This document shows, in pieces, positions 1 to 5,387 of a stretch of 5,387 nucleotides of DNA. The position numbers and the translations under genes were made by a program. The first letter of the stretch is position 1, and every line of letters starts with the position of its first letter. The notes below the pieces were generated by a model, which was not told the origin of the DNA, searched no databases, and was given only the letters and a program-made list of their open reading frames with translations. Source of the DNA: Ramlibacter sp. (GTDB taxonomy: Bacteria > Pseudomonadota > Gammaproteobacteria > Burkholderiales > Burkholderiaceae_C); NCBI GenBank assembly GCA_021156245.1, contig JAJNBO010000234.1, positions 1-5,387 on the forward strand, given 5' to 3'.

Positions 1-717
1 GGGTGGCACCTGATCGCGGTCTTCACCCTCGGGACCATCCTGATGCGCAGCGCCGGCTGCTGCGTGAACGACGTGGCCGACCGCGAGTTCGACAAGCACG
101 TCAAGCGCACGGCGCAGCGGCCGGTGACCACGGGGGCCGTCTCGGTGCGCGAGGCCTTGGTGCTGGGAGCCGTGCTCGCGCTGCTGGCGTTCTGCCTCGT
201 GCTCACGACCAACGCCGCCGCCATTGCGTGGTCCTTCGCGGCGCTGGCGATCGCCGTCCTGTACCCGTACGCGAAGCGCTACGTGTCGATGCCGCAGGCC
301 GTGCTGGGCGTGGCCTTCAGCTTCGGCATTCCGATGGCGTTTGCGGCCGTGCAGGGCGAAGTGCCGCTGCTCGCCTGGGTGCTGCTGCTCGGCAACCTGT
401 TCTGGGTGCTGGCCTACGACACCGAGTACGCGATGGTGGACCGGGACGACGACCTGCGCATCGGCATCAAGCGGGCGGACGTGGCCGTGGTGATGCTCTG
501 CTACTTCGCAGCGATTGCGGTGTGGGGCGCGGCGCTGGCGGGACGCATTCCGACGCTGGTGATCCTGGCGACCGCCGCGGCCGCTGCCGCCCAGGCGCTC
601 TGGCACTACACCCTGATCCGCGACCGCTCCCGCGACGGCTGCTTCCGCGCGTTCCGCGTGAACCACTGGTTCGGGTTCACGCTCTTTGCGGGCACGGTGG
701 TGGGCTACCTGGCCTGA
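1..717 (+). CDS. ubiA: 4-hydroxybenzoate polyprenyltransferase UbiA, 5'-truncated by the window edge
   Basis: Integral inner-membrane prenyltransferase that attaches the polyprenyl tail to 4-hydroxybenzoate in ubiquinone synthesis. The frame is open from base 1 and gives 238 residues; family members are about 290, so roughly 50 N-terminal residues lie outside. The first Asp-rich motif is NDVADREFD (visible residues 23-31, bases 67-93), followed by KRTAQRP. The second is [12 protein letters not shown] (140-151, bases 418-453). These Mg-diphosphate-binding motifs match E. coli UbiA closely and are joined by hydrophobic membrane segments. The C-terminal [13 protein letters not shown] stretch is also typical. 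Oddity: after IGIK (154-157) the sequence jumps to RADVAVVM, whereas E. coli UbiA has STAILFG in between, so seven residues appear to be missing. Recognition of the family is firm; whether this copy is fully active is uncertain. It converges on proC with one base between the stop codons. Confidence 0.95.
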   Translation, partial: GWHLIAVFTLGTILMRSAGCCVNDVADREFDKHVKRTAQRPVTTGAVSVREALVLGAVLALLAFCLVLTTNAAAIAWSFAALAIAVLYPYAKRYVSMPQAVLGVAFSFGIPMAFAAVQGEVPLLAWVLLLGNLFWVLAYDTEYAMVDRDDDLRIGIKRADVAVVMLCYFAAIAVWGAALAGRIPTLVILATAAAAAAQALWHYTLIRDRSRDGCFRAFRVNHWFGFTLFAGTVVGYLA

Positions 718-718
718 T

Positions 719-1531
719 TCACTTGCCGAACTCGTCGCCGAGTTCTTCCGCCCGCTTGCATGCGGCGTGCAGCGCCTTGACGAAGGACGACTTCACGTTG
801 TCCTGCTCCAGGGACGTCAGCGCCGCGTAGGTGGTGCCGCCCTTCGACGTGACGCGCTCGCGCAGCAATTGCAGCGGCTCGCTCGACGCGCGTGCCAGCT
901 CCGACGCGCCTGCGAAGGTGCCGACCGCAAGGCGCCTCGCCTGTTCCGCATCCAGTCCCATCTCGGCGCCGGCCTGGGTCATCGCTTCGAGGAAATAGAA
1001 CACATAGGCGGGGCCGGAGCCGGACAGGGCCGTCACCGCGTCGAGATGCTGCTCCTGCTGCACCCAGAGGTATTCGCCCGTCGTCGCGACGATCCGCTCC
1101 ACCTGCTGCTTGTCGTCGGCACTGACCGCGGCGCGCGCGAACAAGGCGGTCATTCCCTTGCCGACGAGCGCCGGCGTGTTGGGCATGGACCGCACGATCC
1201 GCTGGGTGGCGAGCCAGGCCGCCATGCTGTCGGAGCGGATCCCGGCGGCGACGCTGAGGTGCAGCGCCCGTTGCACGTGCGCCCGCGCCTGGGCCGCCGC
1301 TTCCTTGAAGGTCTGCGGCTTCACCGCCCAGACCACCGTGGCCGCACTCGCCAAGGAAGGGCCGGCGTGCTCCTGCGCCGCCACGCCGAACTGTTGCTGC
1401 AGCCGCGCGCGCGCGTCGGCGAATGGTTCCACCACCTCGATCTGCCCGGGCGCGAGGCCCTGCTTGACCAGGCCGCCGATGATGGCGCTGGCCATGTTGC
1501 CGCCGCCTATGAATGCGATGCGTGTGCTCAT
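719..1531 (-). CDS. proC: Pyrroline-5-carboxylate reductase
   Basis: Cytosolic enzyme of the last step of proline synthesis: NAD(P)H-dependent reduction of 1-pyrroline-5-carboxylate to L-proline. It is 270 residues long, the normal family size, and complete. Visible motifs: N-terminal Rossmann dinucleotide loop IGGGNMA (8-14); AVKPQ (69-73); RSMPNTPALVGKGMT (114-128); and the C-terminal dimerisation/active-site signature with ALSGSGPAY (168-176) and LRERVTSKGGTT (223-234). All expected signature residues are present. The ATG at 1531-1529 is chosen because the Rossmann strand starts right after it and because it overlaps the upstream stop as ATGA. A weak GGAA (minus strand, 1540-1537) precedes it by 5 nt. 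Although the frame stays open far upstream, that extension is out-of-frame translation of the neighbouring gene. It is probably translated by coupling to the phytase-like gene and lies convergent to ubiA. Confidence 0.97.
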   Translation of the reverse strand: MSTRIAFIGGGNMASAIIGGLVKQGLAPGQIEVVEPFADARARLQQQFGVAAQEHAGPSLASAATVVWAVKPQTFKEAAAQARAHVQRALHLSVAAGIRSDSMAAWLATQRIVRSMPNTPALVGKGMTALFARAAVSADDKQQVERIVATTGEYLWVQQEQHLDAVTALSGSGPAYVFYFLEAMTQAGAEMGLDAEQARRLAVGTFAGASELARASSEPLQLLRERVTSKGGTTYAALTSLEQDNVKSSFVKALHAACKRAEELGDEFGK

Positions 1532-2676
1532 GCGGATTCCGTGTATTCGAAGGCGACGAACTGCGTCACCTGCAGCAGGTTGAAGTTGTCGTCGCTCACG
1601 CACACCAGCGTGCGCTTGCCGTTGGCCAGCCGCGGCCCCCAGCACATGCCCTCCGTGTTGTCGAGGCGGGACAGGCCGAGGCTGCTGAAGTCCGCGACCA
1701 GCCGCTTGGCGGCGGGCCGGTAGTCGCCCGGCGCCATCCGCTCGATGGACAGCGTGTCGCTCGCCGCGCGGGTGTCGATTTCGTACAGCCGCAACGACAT
1801 GCCGACTCCGAGGCTGAAGGCGCGTTCCAGCACCAGCATGCGGTGCTCGTCCGCCATCAGGATCTCGCTGACGCCGTTGTCCGTGAAGCCCCCCGGGACG
1901 AGCGGCGCGTGCGGAACGGCGTCGGGCAGGTAGGCGATCTGGCGCAGCGCGCGTCCGCTTGCGATGTCGAATGCCGTGAAGCGGCAAGGTCCCCCCGGGC
2001 GGCCGACGCCGGGGACGGGGCCATCTTGCTGCAGCGCGGCTTCCATGGCCACCCATGCGGTGCGGCCATCGGGTGCCAGGGCCAGGCCCTCGAACGTGTT
2101 GTTGTCGCGGGCGCCGCTGCCGGGACTGGCGGCGAAGCGCAATGCCGCCGGCACGTCGAACTCCCGCACATGCGTGCCATCCAGCCGCGAGTGACGGATC
2201 GATGGCGACTCTCGGGCGCGGAAATCGCCCTCGCTGGTCCACAGCAGACCGCCGGATCCGGGCAACAGCCGGACGCTTTCGGGATCGACCACTTCGCCGC
2301 CGGCCTGCCGGCGCGGAAACGACAGGCCCGCCGCGGTGCGCAGCGTGATGACGCCGCGTACCTCCACGGCGAACCGGTGCTCGTCGAGCGAAACGCCCAA
2401 CGTGTAGAAGCGCGCCGGCTGCAACTCGGAGCGGTCGTCGCAAAGCGCCACCCATGTGCCGCTGGCTGGGTCGTGGTCCAGCCCGGAGAGGCCGCCGACG
2501 GTCGTGCCGCGGAACTCCATCTTGTGGGGCAGGGTGGTTTCGCCGAGCAGTCGCAAGCGTTGCGTGGCAGGCAAGGCCGCAGGCCGGATGGCGCAGCCGG
2601 CCAGGGCCGCGGCGGGCAGGGCGCCGCAGGCACGCAGGAACGCGCGCCGGGTGGTGAAAGAAGACGCGGGAGACAT
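1528..2676 (-). CDS. Exported phytase/esterase-like lipoprotein (PF13449-type)
   Basis: Predicted exported protein of 382 residues resembling the 'esterase-like activity of phytase' family, a beta-propeller-like group whose substrates are mostly unknown. The N-terminus combines a twin-arginine stretch TTRRAFLRA (8-16), a hydrophobic segment, and a lipobox LAGC (25-28), so it is probably a Tat-exported lipoprotein anchored at Cys28. Family-like motifs: GGLSGLD (61-67), ALCDDRS (77-83), DPESVR (131-136), WTSEGD (146-151), RDNNTFEGLALAPDGRTAWVAME (190-212), DNTEGMCWGP (339-348), SDDNFN (361-366). The repeated Asp/Glu-rich blade motifs could bind metal or phosphate (inference). The ATG at 2676 is preferred because it places the signal peptide at the N-terminus, although no Shine-Dalgarno sequence is evident upstream. 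Its stop overlaps the proC start by 4 nt, and it follows the repressor gene after 40 nt. Enzymatic activity is not established by the sequence. Confidence 0.82.
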   Translation of the reverse strand: MSPASSFTTRRAFLRACGALPAAALAGCAIRPAALPATQRLRLLGETTLPHKMEFRGTTVGGLSGLDHDPASGTWVALCDDRSELQPARFYTLGVSLDEHRFAVEVRGVITLRTAAGLSFPRRQAGGEVVDPESVRLLPGSGGLLWTSEGDFRARESPSIRHSRLDGTHVREFDVPAALRFAASPGSGARDNNTFEGLALAPDGRTAWVAMEAALQQDGPVPGVGRPGGPCRFTAFDIASGRALRQIAYLPDAVPHAPLVPGGFTDNGVSEILMADEHRMLVLERAFSLGVGMSLRLYEIDTRAASDTLSIERMAPGDYRPAAKRLVADFSSLGLSRLDNTEGMCWGPRLANGKRTLVCVSDDNFNLLQVTQFVAFEYTESA

Positions 2677-2716
2677 GAGGGCGCAGTCTAGTCGCAGCCC
2701 GCACCGCGCCCGGAGC

Positions 2717-3733
2717 TCACCCCGGAGGCGCCGTGCTCCCGCGCTGCACCAGCTGGACCGGATACGCCTGGAACGCCTCCGACGCCTGTCCTTCCAGCCG
2801 GGCGACGAGCTGGTCGGCTGCGGCCCGGCCGATCTCCGTCACCGGCGTGGCCACGCTGGTGAGGCCAGGCGTCTGGGTGGCGCCGAGATCCGTGTTGTCG
2901 ACGCCGGTGATGGACATCTGCTCGGGAATGCGGATGCCGGCCTTGCGGCAGGCCATCATCGCCCCGACGGCGAACACATCGTTGGTGGCGACGACCGCGG
3001 TGGGACGCTGAGGCAAGGCCAGCAGGCGCGCCATTGCGGCCTCCGCCGCCGCCAACGAGATCGGCGCGTAGGCGATGCAGCTCTCCTCGAGCGACAGTCC
3101 ATGTTCGGCCAGCGCAGCCCGCAGGCCTTCTCCGCGGGCGCGTGCCCGGTCATTGCCGACCACGGGCGCGCTCAGCAGGCCGATGCGGCGGTGCCCCAGC
3201 GCGATGAGGTGGCGCGCGGCCTGGAAGGTGGCCGCGCGGTTGTCGAAGCCGATGCTCGGGTGCCGGTGCAGCGGATCCACCCCCCAGGTCAGCACATAAG
3301 GACGGCCGTAGTCCTCGAGCAAGGAGAAGAGGCCTTGCTCGTGGTCGAGGCCCACGAGGACGAAGGCGTCCACGCCGCGCTCCACCAGCTGGCTCGCGAT
3401 GCGGCTCTCGGTGGCCAGGTCGTAGTGGTGCTCCGCCAGCACCAGGGCGTAGCCGCGCTCGTCGAGCCGCTGTTGCAGGGCGCTGGTCGTGCGCGCGTAC
3501 AGCGCGTAGTCGAAGGATGGGACGATGGCGCCGACCATCCTGCTGCGATGGCTGCGCAAGGTGCGGGCGGCGCCGTGCGGCACGTACCGCAGCTTCGCGG
3601 CCGCGGCCAGCACGCGCTCGCGCGTGGCCGGGTCCACCTGCTGCGAGTGGTTCAGCACCCGTGAGACGGTGGCTGTCGACACGCCCGCCAGCAAGGCCAC
3701 GTCCTTTGCGCCCGAGCGACCTTTCTGCTCCAT
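2717..3733 (-). CDS. LacI/GalR-family transcriptional repressor
   Basis: Cytosolic DNA-binding regulator, 338 residues, full family length. The N-terminal helix-turn-helix is AKDVALLAGVSTATVSRVLN (9-28). The recognition-helix specificity positions are Thr20, Ala21 and Arg25; GalR has Val-Ala-Arg there. A hinge helix AARTL (55-59) carries the minor-groove leucine Leu59. The rest is a periplasmic-binding-protein-like effector domain, with landmarks GFDNRAATFQAARHLIALGHRRIGLL and the C-terminal ATNDVFAVGAMMACRKAGIRIPE...SITGVDNTDLGATQTPGLTSV run. ATG 3733 is used because the HTH begins a few residues later and a GAGG (minus strand) lies 4 nt upstream; ATGs at 3746 and 3743 are out of frame. It is divergent from the substrate-binding protein gene and both promoters carry the same operator-like palindrome, so it most likely represses that transporter operon and itself. 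The effector, presumably the transported sugar or a derivative, cannot be inferred. Confidence 0.95.
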   Translation of the reverse strand: MEQKGRSGAKDVALLAGVSTATVSRVLNHSQQVDPATRERVLAAAAKLRYVPHGAARTLRSHRSRMVGAIVPSFDYALYARTTSALQQRLDERGYALVLAEHHYDLATESRIASQLVERGVDAFVLVGLDHEQGLFSLLEDYGRPYVLTWGVDPLHRHPSIGFDNRAATFQAARHLIALGHRRIGLLSAPVVGNDRARARGEGLRAALAEHGLSLEESCIAYAPISLAAAEAAMARLLALPQRPTAVVATNDVFAVGAMMACRKAGIRIPEQMSITGVDNTDLGATQTPGLTSVATPVTEIGRAAADQLVARLEGQASEAFQAYPVQLVQRGSTAPPG

Positions 3734-3742
3734 CCCGCCTCA

Positions 3743-3762
3743 TCATGAAATCGATTGCATGA
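3743..3762. promoter_or_regulatory. Operator O1 for the LacI-family regulator (repressor-gene side)
   Basis: TCATGAAATCGATTGCATGA is a 20-bp dyad with 9 of 10 base pairs symmetric, centred on a CG step between 3752 and 3753. That is the form of LacI/GalR-family operators (TGNAAnCGnTTnCA). It shares the core ATGnAATCGATTGCAT with a second site 115 bp away. It lies 10 bp upstream of the repressor ATG and overlaps the predicted start site of that gene, which suggests autorepression. The palindrome and its repetition are seen directly; binding is inferred. Confidence 0.85.
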
Positions 3763-3791
3763 ATCTACCGCATCCCATATGCAAATGAAAA
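3762..3791 (-). promoter_or_regulatory. Candidate sigma70 promoter of the LacI-family gene
   Basis: On the minus strand, TTTTCA (3791-3786, 4/6 match to TTGACA) and TAGATT (3767-3762, 4/6 match to TATAAT) are separated by 18 bp. A start near 3755 would give a leader of about 22 nt, and the start would fall inside operator O1. The hexamers are modest matches, so the operator position is the main support. Confidence 0.4.
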
Positions 3792-3800
3792 CTCGATCCA

Positions 3801-3814
3801 TGGGGAAATCCCCA
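3801..3814. promoter_or_regulatory. Unassigned dyad between the divergent promoters
   Basis: TGGGGAAATCCCCA has 6 of 7 base pairs symmetric (only the central A/A breaks it), centre 3807.5. It differs from the LacI-type operators and lies within about 3 bp of the midpoint between them, roughly 52-55 bp upstream of both predicted start sites. It might bind a second regulator, or may be chance in a short G/C-flanked run. No regulator is assigned. Confidence 0.35.
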
Positions 3815-3826
3815 AGCCGGGCCACA

Positions 3827-3855
3827 ATGACAGGCGCCGTGGCCGCCGCTAGACT
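3827..3855 (+). promoter_or_regulatory. Candidate sigma70 promoter of the transporter operon
   Basis: ATGACA (3827-3832, 5/6 match to TTGACA) and TAGACT (3850-3855, 4/6 match to TATAAT) are separated by the optimal 17 bp. Transcription would start near 3862, inside operator O2, giving a leader of about 59 nt before the substrate-binding protein ATG. The O2 palindrome begins at base 3854, overlapping the end of the -10, which fits direct steric repression. Confidence 0.55.
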
Positions 3856-3881
3856 CGCCATGTAATCGATTGCATGGCGAG
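3854..3881. promoter_or_regulatory. Operator O2 for the LacI-family regulator (transporter side)
   Basis: A 28-bp dyad in which 13 of 14 base pairs are symmetric, centred between 3867 and 3868. Its core ATGTAATCGATTGCAT (3860-3875) is the same as O1 except one base, and the arms CTCGCC and GGCGAG extend the symmetry beyond what O1 has. In both operators the only asymmetric pair is at the same relative position (A or T opposite G). It covers the predicted -10/+1 region of the transporter promoter. Assignment to the adjacent LacI-family protein is inference from architecture. Confidence 0.88.
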
Positions 3882-3906
3882 CGCCCATCCACGTTCCCCA
3901 CCCACC

Positions 3907-3911
3907 AGGAG
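3907..3911 (+). promoter_or_regulatory. Ribosome binding site that fixes the substrate-binding protein start
   Basis: AGGAG sits 9 nt before the ATG at 3921. This selects 3921 over the in-frame ATG at 3870, which lies inside operator O2, has no Shine-Dalgarno sequence, and would put 17 extra residues in front of the Tat signal. Confidence 0.85.
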
Positions 3912-3920
3912 ACCGCTGCA

Positions 3921-5324
3921 ATGAAGAAACAATTCCCCAGCAACAATCGCCGACGCTTCCTCGGCCAGGCAGCCGCGCTGGGCGCGGTCGGCGCCGCCGG
4001 AACCGGCTGGGTCGGGCAGGCACTTGCGCAAGGCGCACCGGACCTCGCGCCCTACACCCGCGCGAAGATCAACTGGAAGCAGGTCGAGGGCGAGTCCATC
4101 TCGGTGGCCGTGATCCCCGCCAGCTATTTCGAGAACCTCATCTCGCTGCTGCCGCAGTTCGAGGCGCTCACCGGCATCAAGGTGCGCGCCGAGAAGGTGC
4201 CGCCCGGGCAGATCCGCCAGAAGGCGATGCTGGACCTGTCGTCCAAGACGGCGACCTACGCCACGCACGCCGCGGACCCGATGTACTACCCGCTGTACGT
4301 GTCCAACAAGTGGGTCGAGCCGCTGGACAAGTACATCAACGATGCGTCGCTGACGGACCCGGCCTGGTTCAACTACGCGGACATCCTGAAGGCCTGGCGC
4401 GACGCGGATTCGGTGGATGGCAAGCCCTACGGCATCCCGTACGACGGCGAAGTCACCGTGCAGGTGTACCGCAAGGACCTGTACGCCGCCAAGGGCCTGA
4501 AGCCGGCCGACACCTATGACCAGCTCGTGTCGAACGCGAAGGCGCTGAACGACCCGGCCAATCGCACCTACGGCCTGGCCATGCGCGGCTTCTCCGGCGC
4601 CGGCCAGAACATGTACATCTACCCGTCGCTGTTCCGCAGCTTCGGTGGCGACTGGTTCCAGAACAAGGCGCTGGTCGTCAACAGCCCCGAGGCCGTGAAG
4701 GCGCTGGAGTGGTACGTCAGCACGCTGACGCAGTACGCGCCGCCGGCCGTGCGCAACTGGAACTGGCCGGACATCGCCGACGCCTTCTCGCAAGGCACCG
4801 TGGCCTGCTACCTCGACGCGCATTCGTCCGCTGCGGTCATCACCAATCCCGAGAAGTCCAAGGTGGTCGGCAAGATCGCCTATGCCCGCTGGCCGAAGGG
4901 CCCGAACGGCAAGCGCGTCACCTCCATCTGGAACTGGGGCTTCCCGATCAACGCCGCGCTCACCGAGAAGCAGAAGAAGGCCACCTGGCTGTTCATCAGC
5001 TGGGCTGCATCCGCCGAAACGCAGGCCCGCACGTCATGGAAGTTCGACGGCCCGGCCAAGCGCTCGGGGTTGAACCGCGTGTCCCTGTGGAAGTCGCCCG
5101 AGTTCGCGGCGGCCATGAAGGATGCCGGCGACAACTTCATCCCGGCGGCGCTCGAATCGCTGGAGCAGGACACGGACGTCGAATGGCGTCCGCGCGTGCC
5201 GCAGTGGCCTGCCGTCGGCGAGACGATGGCCACCGCCATCCAGTCCGCGCTGGTCGGCCAGAAGAAACCGAAGGAAGCCCTGGACGAAGCGCAGGCGCGC
5301 ATCGCCCAGATCATGAAGGGCTGA
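3921..5324 (+). CDS. ABC transporter substrate-binding protein, sugar/polyol type (family 1), Tat-exported
   Basis: Periplasmic solute receptor of a carbohydrate ABC importer, 467 residues, within the usual 400-470. The N-terminus has a Tat signal: NNRRRFLGQ (8-16), a long Ala/Gly-rich hydrophobic stretch, and a likely signal peptidase site at ALA|Q (34-37). Mature-protein features fit extracellular solute-binding family 1: early strand ISVAVIPASYFENLISLLPQFEALTGI; KPYGIPYDGE (about 168-177) followed by VQVYRKDLY; QGTVACYLDA (291-300); and the C-terminal EWRPRVPQWPAVGETM region (421-436) before a helical tail. Many Trp and Tyr residues are compatible with sugar stacking. It leads an operon: a promoter and operator lie upstream, and a probable permease reading frame begins 7 nt after its stop. 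The divergent LacI-type regulator supports a sugar or sugar-alcohol substrate. Resemblance to polyol binders is only an impression, so no substrate is claimed. Confidence 0.92.
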   Translation: MKKQFPSNNRRRFLGQAAALGAVGAAGTGWVGQALAQGAPDLAPYTRAKINWKQVEGESISVAVIPASYFENLISLLPQFEALTGIKVRAEKVPPGQIRQKAMLDLSSKTATYATHAADPMYYPLYVSNKWVEPLDKYINDASLTDPAWFNYADILKAWRDADSVDGKPYGIPYDGEVTVQVYRKDLYAAKGLKPADTYDQLVSNAKALNDPANRTYGLAMRGFSGAGQNMYIYPSLFRSFGGDWFQNKALVVNSPEAVKALEWYVSTLTQYAPPAVRNWNWPDIADAFSQGTVACYLDAHSSAAVITNPEKSKVVGKIAYARWPKGPNGKRVTSIWNWGFPINAALTEKQKKATWLFISWAASAETQARTSWKFDGPAKRSGLNRVSLWKSPEFAAAMKDAGDNFIPAALESLEQDTDVEWRPRVPQWPAVGETMATAIQSALVGQKKPKEALDEAQARIAQIMKG

Positions 5325-5331
5325 CCGCGCG

Positions 5332-5387
5332 ATGACCCTGGCCACGCCCGCGGGCGTGGCGGGAACGCTGGAGCGGCAGGAGCGGCG
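5332..5387 (+). CDS. Start of a downstream gene, probably an ABC sugar permease (3' part outside window)
   Basis: An open frame starts with ATG 5332, 7 nt after the substrate-binding protein stop, with GAAGGG (5315-5320) 11 nt upstream. It encodes MTLATPAGVAGTLERQER before the edge. A polar, Arg-containing N-terminus would suit the cytoplasmic lead-in of a MalF-type permease, and permeases usually follow the binding protein in these operons. The visible 18 codons show no diagnostic motif. An AGGAG at 5378-5382 leaves open that the true start is just beyond the window and this stretch is intercistronic. Confidence 0.4.
   Translation, partial: MTLATPAGVAGTLERQER
5341..5360. repeat. Perfect 20-bp palindrome after the substrate-binding protein gene
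   Basis: GCCACGCCCG followed immediately by its exact reverse complement CGGGCGTGGC. In RNA it could form an 8-bp, almost all G/C stem with a CGCG loop, 16 nt after the stop codon. No U-run follows, so it is not a standard intrinsic terminator. It could stabilise the upstream message or dampen translation of the next gene (inference from other binding protein-permease operons). Confidence 0.75.
5378..5382 (+). promoter_or_regulatory. Possible ribosome binding site for a gene starting past the right edge
   Basis: AGGAG, identical to the sequence used by the substrate-binding protein gene, lies 5 nt before the window ends. If a start codon falls within the next few bases, this and not ATG 5332 would start the downstream gene. 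It could equally be coding sequence (Gln-Glu). Confidence 0.3.

Noticed and set aside
686..1723. Long plus-strand open frame opposite proC
   Set aside because: Low-complexity Arg/Leu/Ala-rich antisense shadow of proC and the end of the phytase-like gene, with no recognisable motif.
719..2704. A 661-codon minus-strand open frame containing proC
   Set aside because: Only the last 270 codons are proC. The upstream part is an out-of-frame reading of the phytase-like gene, Arg/Pro/Ala-rich with no family character, typical of high-GC DNA.
2677..2716. Promoter or hairpin in the 40-bp gap before the phytase-like gene
   Set aside because: TAGACT resembles a -10 but no -35 lies 16-18 bp upstream, and the GGGC/GCCC symmetry around CTAG is too imperfect to call.
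1513..3664. Plus-strand open frames 1513-2691 and 2456-3664
   Set aside because: Antisense to the phytase-like and LacI-family genes, which have clear domains; the shadow proteins show only biased composition.
3870..3920. In-frame upstream ATG at 3870 for the substrate-binding protein
   Set aside because: It lies within operator O2, only about 8 nt after the predicted transcription start, has no Shine-Dalgarno sequence, and would bury the Tat signal 17 residues in.
3849..4823. 324-codon minus-strand open frame opposite the substrate-binding protein
   Set aside because: Val/Arg/Gly-rich antisense reading caused by codon bias; the opposite strand has a Tat signal, ribosome binding site and family motifs.
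5341..5360. Intrinsic terminator at the end of the substrate-binding protein gene
   Set aside because: The palindrome is GC-rich but followed by GGGAACGC, not a T-run, and an ABC permease is expected downstream in the same operon.

Overview
This 5.4 kb window is high-GC bacterial chromosome (about two thirds G+C or more by eye). Protein character and gene content suggest a betaproteobacterium of the Burkholderiales, probably Comamonadaceae-like. That placement comes from recognising the families, not from a search. There is no rRNA, tRNA, CRISPR array or insertion sequence, and coding density is very high.

Left part (1-2676): the 3' part of ubiA (4-hydroxybenzoate polyprenyltransferase, ubiquinone synthesis) runs rightward and stops one base before the stop codon of the leftward gene proC (pyrroline-5-carboxylate reductase, proline synthesis). 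proC overlaps by 4 nt (ATGA) the end of an upstream leftward gene for an exported phytase/esterase-like lipoprotein, so the two are probably translationally coupled. The ubiA copy appears to lack exactly seven residues that are normally conserved just after its second Asp-rich motif.

Right part (2717-5387): a leftward LacI/GalR-family repressor gene is divergent from a rightward gene for a Tat-exported sugar-type ABC substrate-binding protein. A further reading frame, probably the first permease, starts at the right edge. The 187-bp space between the divergent genes is a compact control region. It holds two near-identical LacI-type operators sharing an AATCGATTGCAT core, with centres 115 bp apart (about 11 helical turns). 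One lies over the likely start site of the repressor gene and the other over the -10/+1 of the transporter promoter. A third, unrelated dyad lies almost midway between them. The simplest reading is a locally regulated sugar or polyol uptake operon with autoregulation and possible repressor looping. The substrate cannot be named from this window.

The leftward genes lacI, phytase-like gene and proC are close enough (40-nt gap, then 4-nt overlap) that read-through from the sugar-responsive promoter into proC is possible. The most notable observations are the operator architecture, the 21-nt in-frame loss in ubiA, and a perfect 20-bp palindrome just after the substrate-binding protein gene, which makes the start of the next gene ambiguous.
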